Positions 6,532 to 6,634 of a stretch of DNA of 6,634 bases are shown here, piece after piece; position 1 is the stretch's first letter; each line of letters opens with the position of its first letter. The translations under genes were made by a program, and so were the position numbers. The stretch comes from an uncultured Collinsella sp. Its GTDB lineage: Bacteria > Actinomycetota > Coriobacteriia > Coriobacteriales > Coriobacteriaceae. The notes under the pieces are model-generated. The model made no database searches, was not told the DNA's origin, and saw only the letters and a program-made list of their open reading frames with translations. The stretch covers positions 1 to 6,634 of the forward strand of contig UROZ01000113.1 in assembly GCA_900549655.1 (NCBI GenBank), in the 5' to 3' direction.

Positions 6532-6634
6532 AAGTTATTTTTCAGAACGTCCTCGGACATGCAAGAAACCCCCGCTGCGCACTTCGTGCGGCGGGGGTTT
6601 CTTGCGTCCTGCGGAGTGTTCTGAAAAATAACTT
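6532..6634. repeat. 103-bp nested imperfect palindrome after oppF
   Basis: AAGTTATTTTTCAGAAC at 6532-6548 is repeated exactly in inverted orientation at 6618-6634. Inside are two 12-base spacers (6549-6560 and 6606-6617) that do not match well, then a 15-bp perfect stem (6561-6575 with 6591-6605) around a 15-base centre. Each half therefore reads 17 + 12 + 15 bases, with the middle block diverged. The right arm reaches the last base of the window, so the repeat may extend further. It could be a small palindromic repeat or MITE-like element, a pair of inverted protein-binding sites around a terminator, or one large RNA hairpin. Confidence 0.7.
6561..6605. terminator. Bidirectional-type terminator closing the opp operon
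   Basis: The arms 6561-6575 and 6591-6605 are perfectly complementary over 15 bp, with a CCCCCGC/GCGGGGG core flanked by an AAGAAA tract on the left and a TTTCTT tract on the right. An inner stem (6578-6582 with 6586-6590) extends it, leaving two unpaired bases and a TTC loop. The A-tract/T-tract symmetry means it could stop transcription from either side, which would suit a converging gene beyond the window. It begins 58 bases after the oppF stop. Confidence 0.88.

Noticed and set aside
2370..6560. Further long minus-strand open frames over oppB (2370-3158), oppC (3428-4105), oppD (4462-5391) and oppF (5391-6560)
   Set aside because: All are in the same codon-on-codon register and have the same explanation as the frame over oppA. 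The sense proteins are complete family members with intact motifs.
6172..6624. A 150-residue forward open frame running through the end of oppF and the terminator
   Set aside because: It is out of frame with oppF, Arg/Ser-rich, has no ribosome binding site and reads through the terminator hairpin. Not a credible gene.
1..6634. CRISPR arrays, tRNA or rRNA genes, insertion sequences, toxin-antitoxin or defence genes, frameshifted genes
   Set aside because: No regularly spaced direct repeats, no cloverleaf or rRNA-like sequence, no transposase, and no broken frames were seen. All six genes are full length, and the gaps are too short to hide another gene of substance.

Overview
The window carries a complete five-gene peptide-uptake ABC transporter operon of the Opp/Dpp type (oppA-oppB-oppC-oppD-oppF), all on the + strand, preceded by secG. 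The coding sequence is rich in G/C-ending codons. The substrate-binding protein is a lipoprotein, as expected of a cell without an outer membrane. Together with the protein sequence style this suggests a Gram-positive actinobacterium, most likely a gut Coriobacteriia such as Collinsella. The taxon is an inference from recognition, since no rRNA or marker gene is present.

Layout: 15-269 is secG, the small SecYEG translocon subunit, closed by a strong intrinsic terminator at 296-326. The 327-560 leader of oppA has no gene. It holds a promoter-like pair (TTGCAA, 17-bp spacer, TATAAC) whose -10 lies between the arms of a 7-bp inverted repeat, and a strong Shine-Dalgarno that sets the oppA start at 561 rather than at an upstream in-frame ATG. 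oppA (561-2237) encodes a lipoprotein whose signal peptide also looks twin-arginine-like. A 156-base gap with a 12-bp hairpin (2335-2362) separates it from oppB. oppB, oppC, oppD and oppF (2394-6503) are tightly packed: a 14-base gap for B-C, a 2-base gap for C-D and a 1-base TAATG overlap for D-F. Downstream, 6532-6634 is an imperfect 103-bp palindrome: 17-bp perfect outer arms, two dissimilar 12-base spacers, and an inner 15-bp stem that is a bidirectional-type terminator. The right arm ends on the last base given.

How it works: OppA captures peptides outside the cell and hands them to the OppB-OppC membrane channel. OppD and OppF hydrolyse ATP to drive import, and both keep the Walker A, signature, Walker B and switch-histidine motifs. 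Both also carry the C-terminal cysteine-rich domain of this family. The oppA-oppB hairpin fits the usual need for more binding protein than transporter.

I found no undescribed system. The transporter is a normal, intact example of its family. The items most worth a second look are the nested palindrome at the 3' end, the Tat-like lipoprotein signal of OppA, and the dyad over the candidate oppA promoter.
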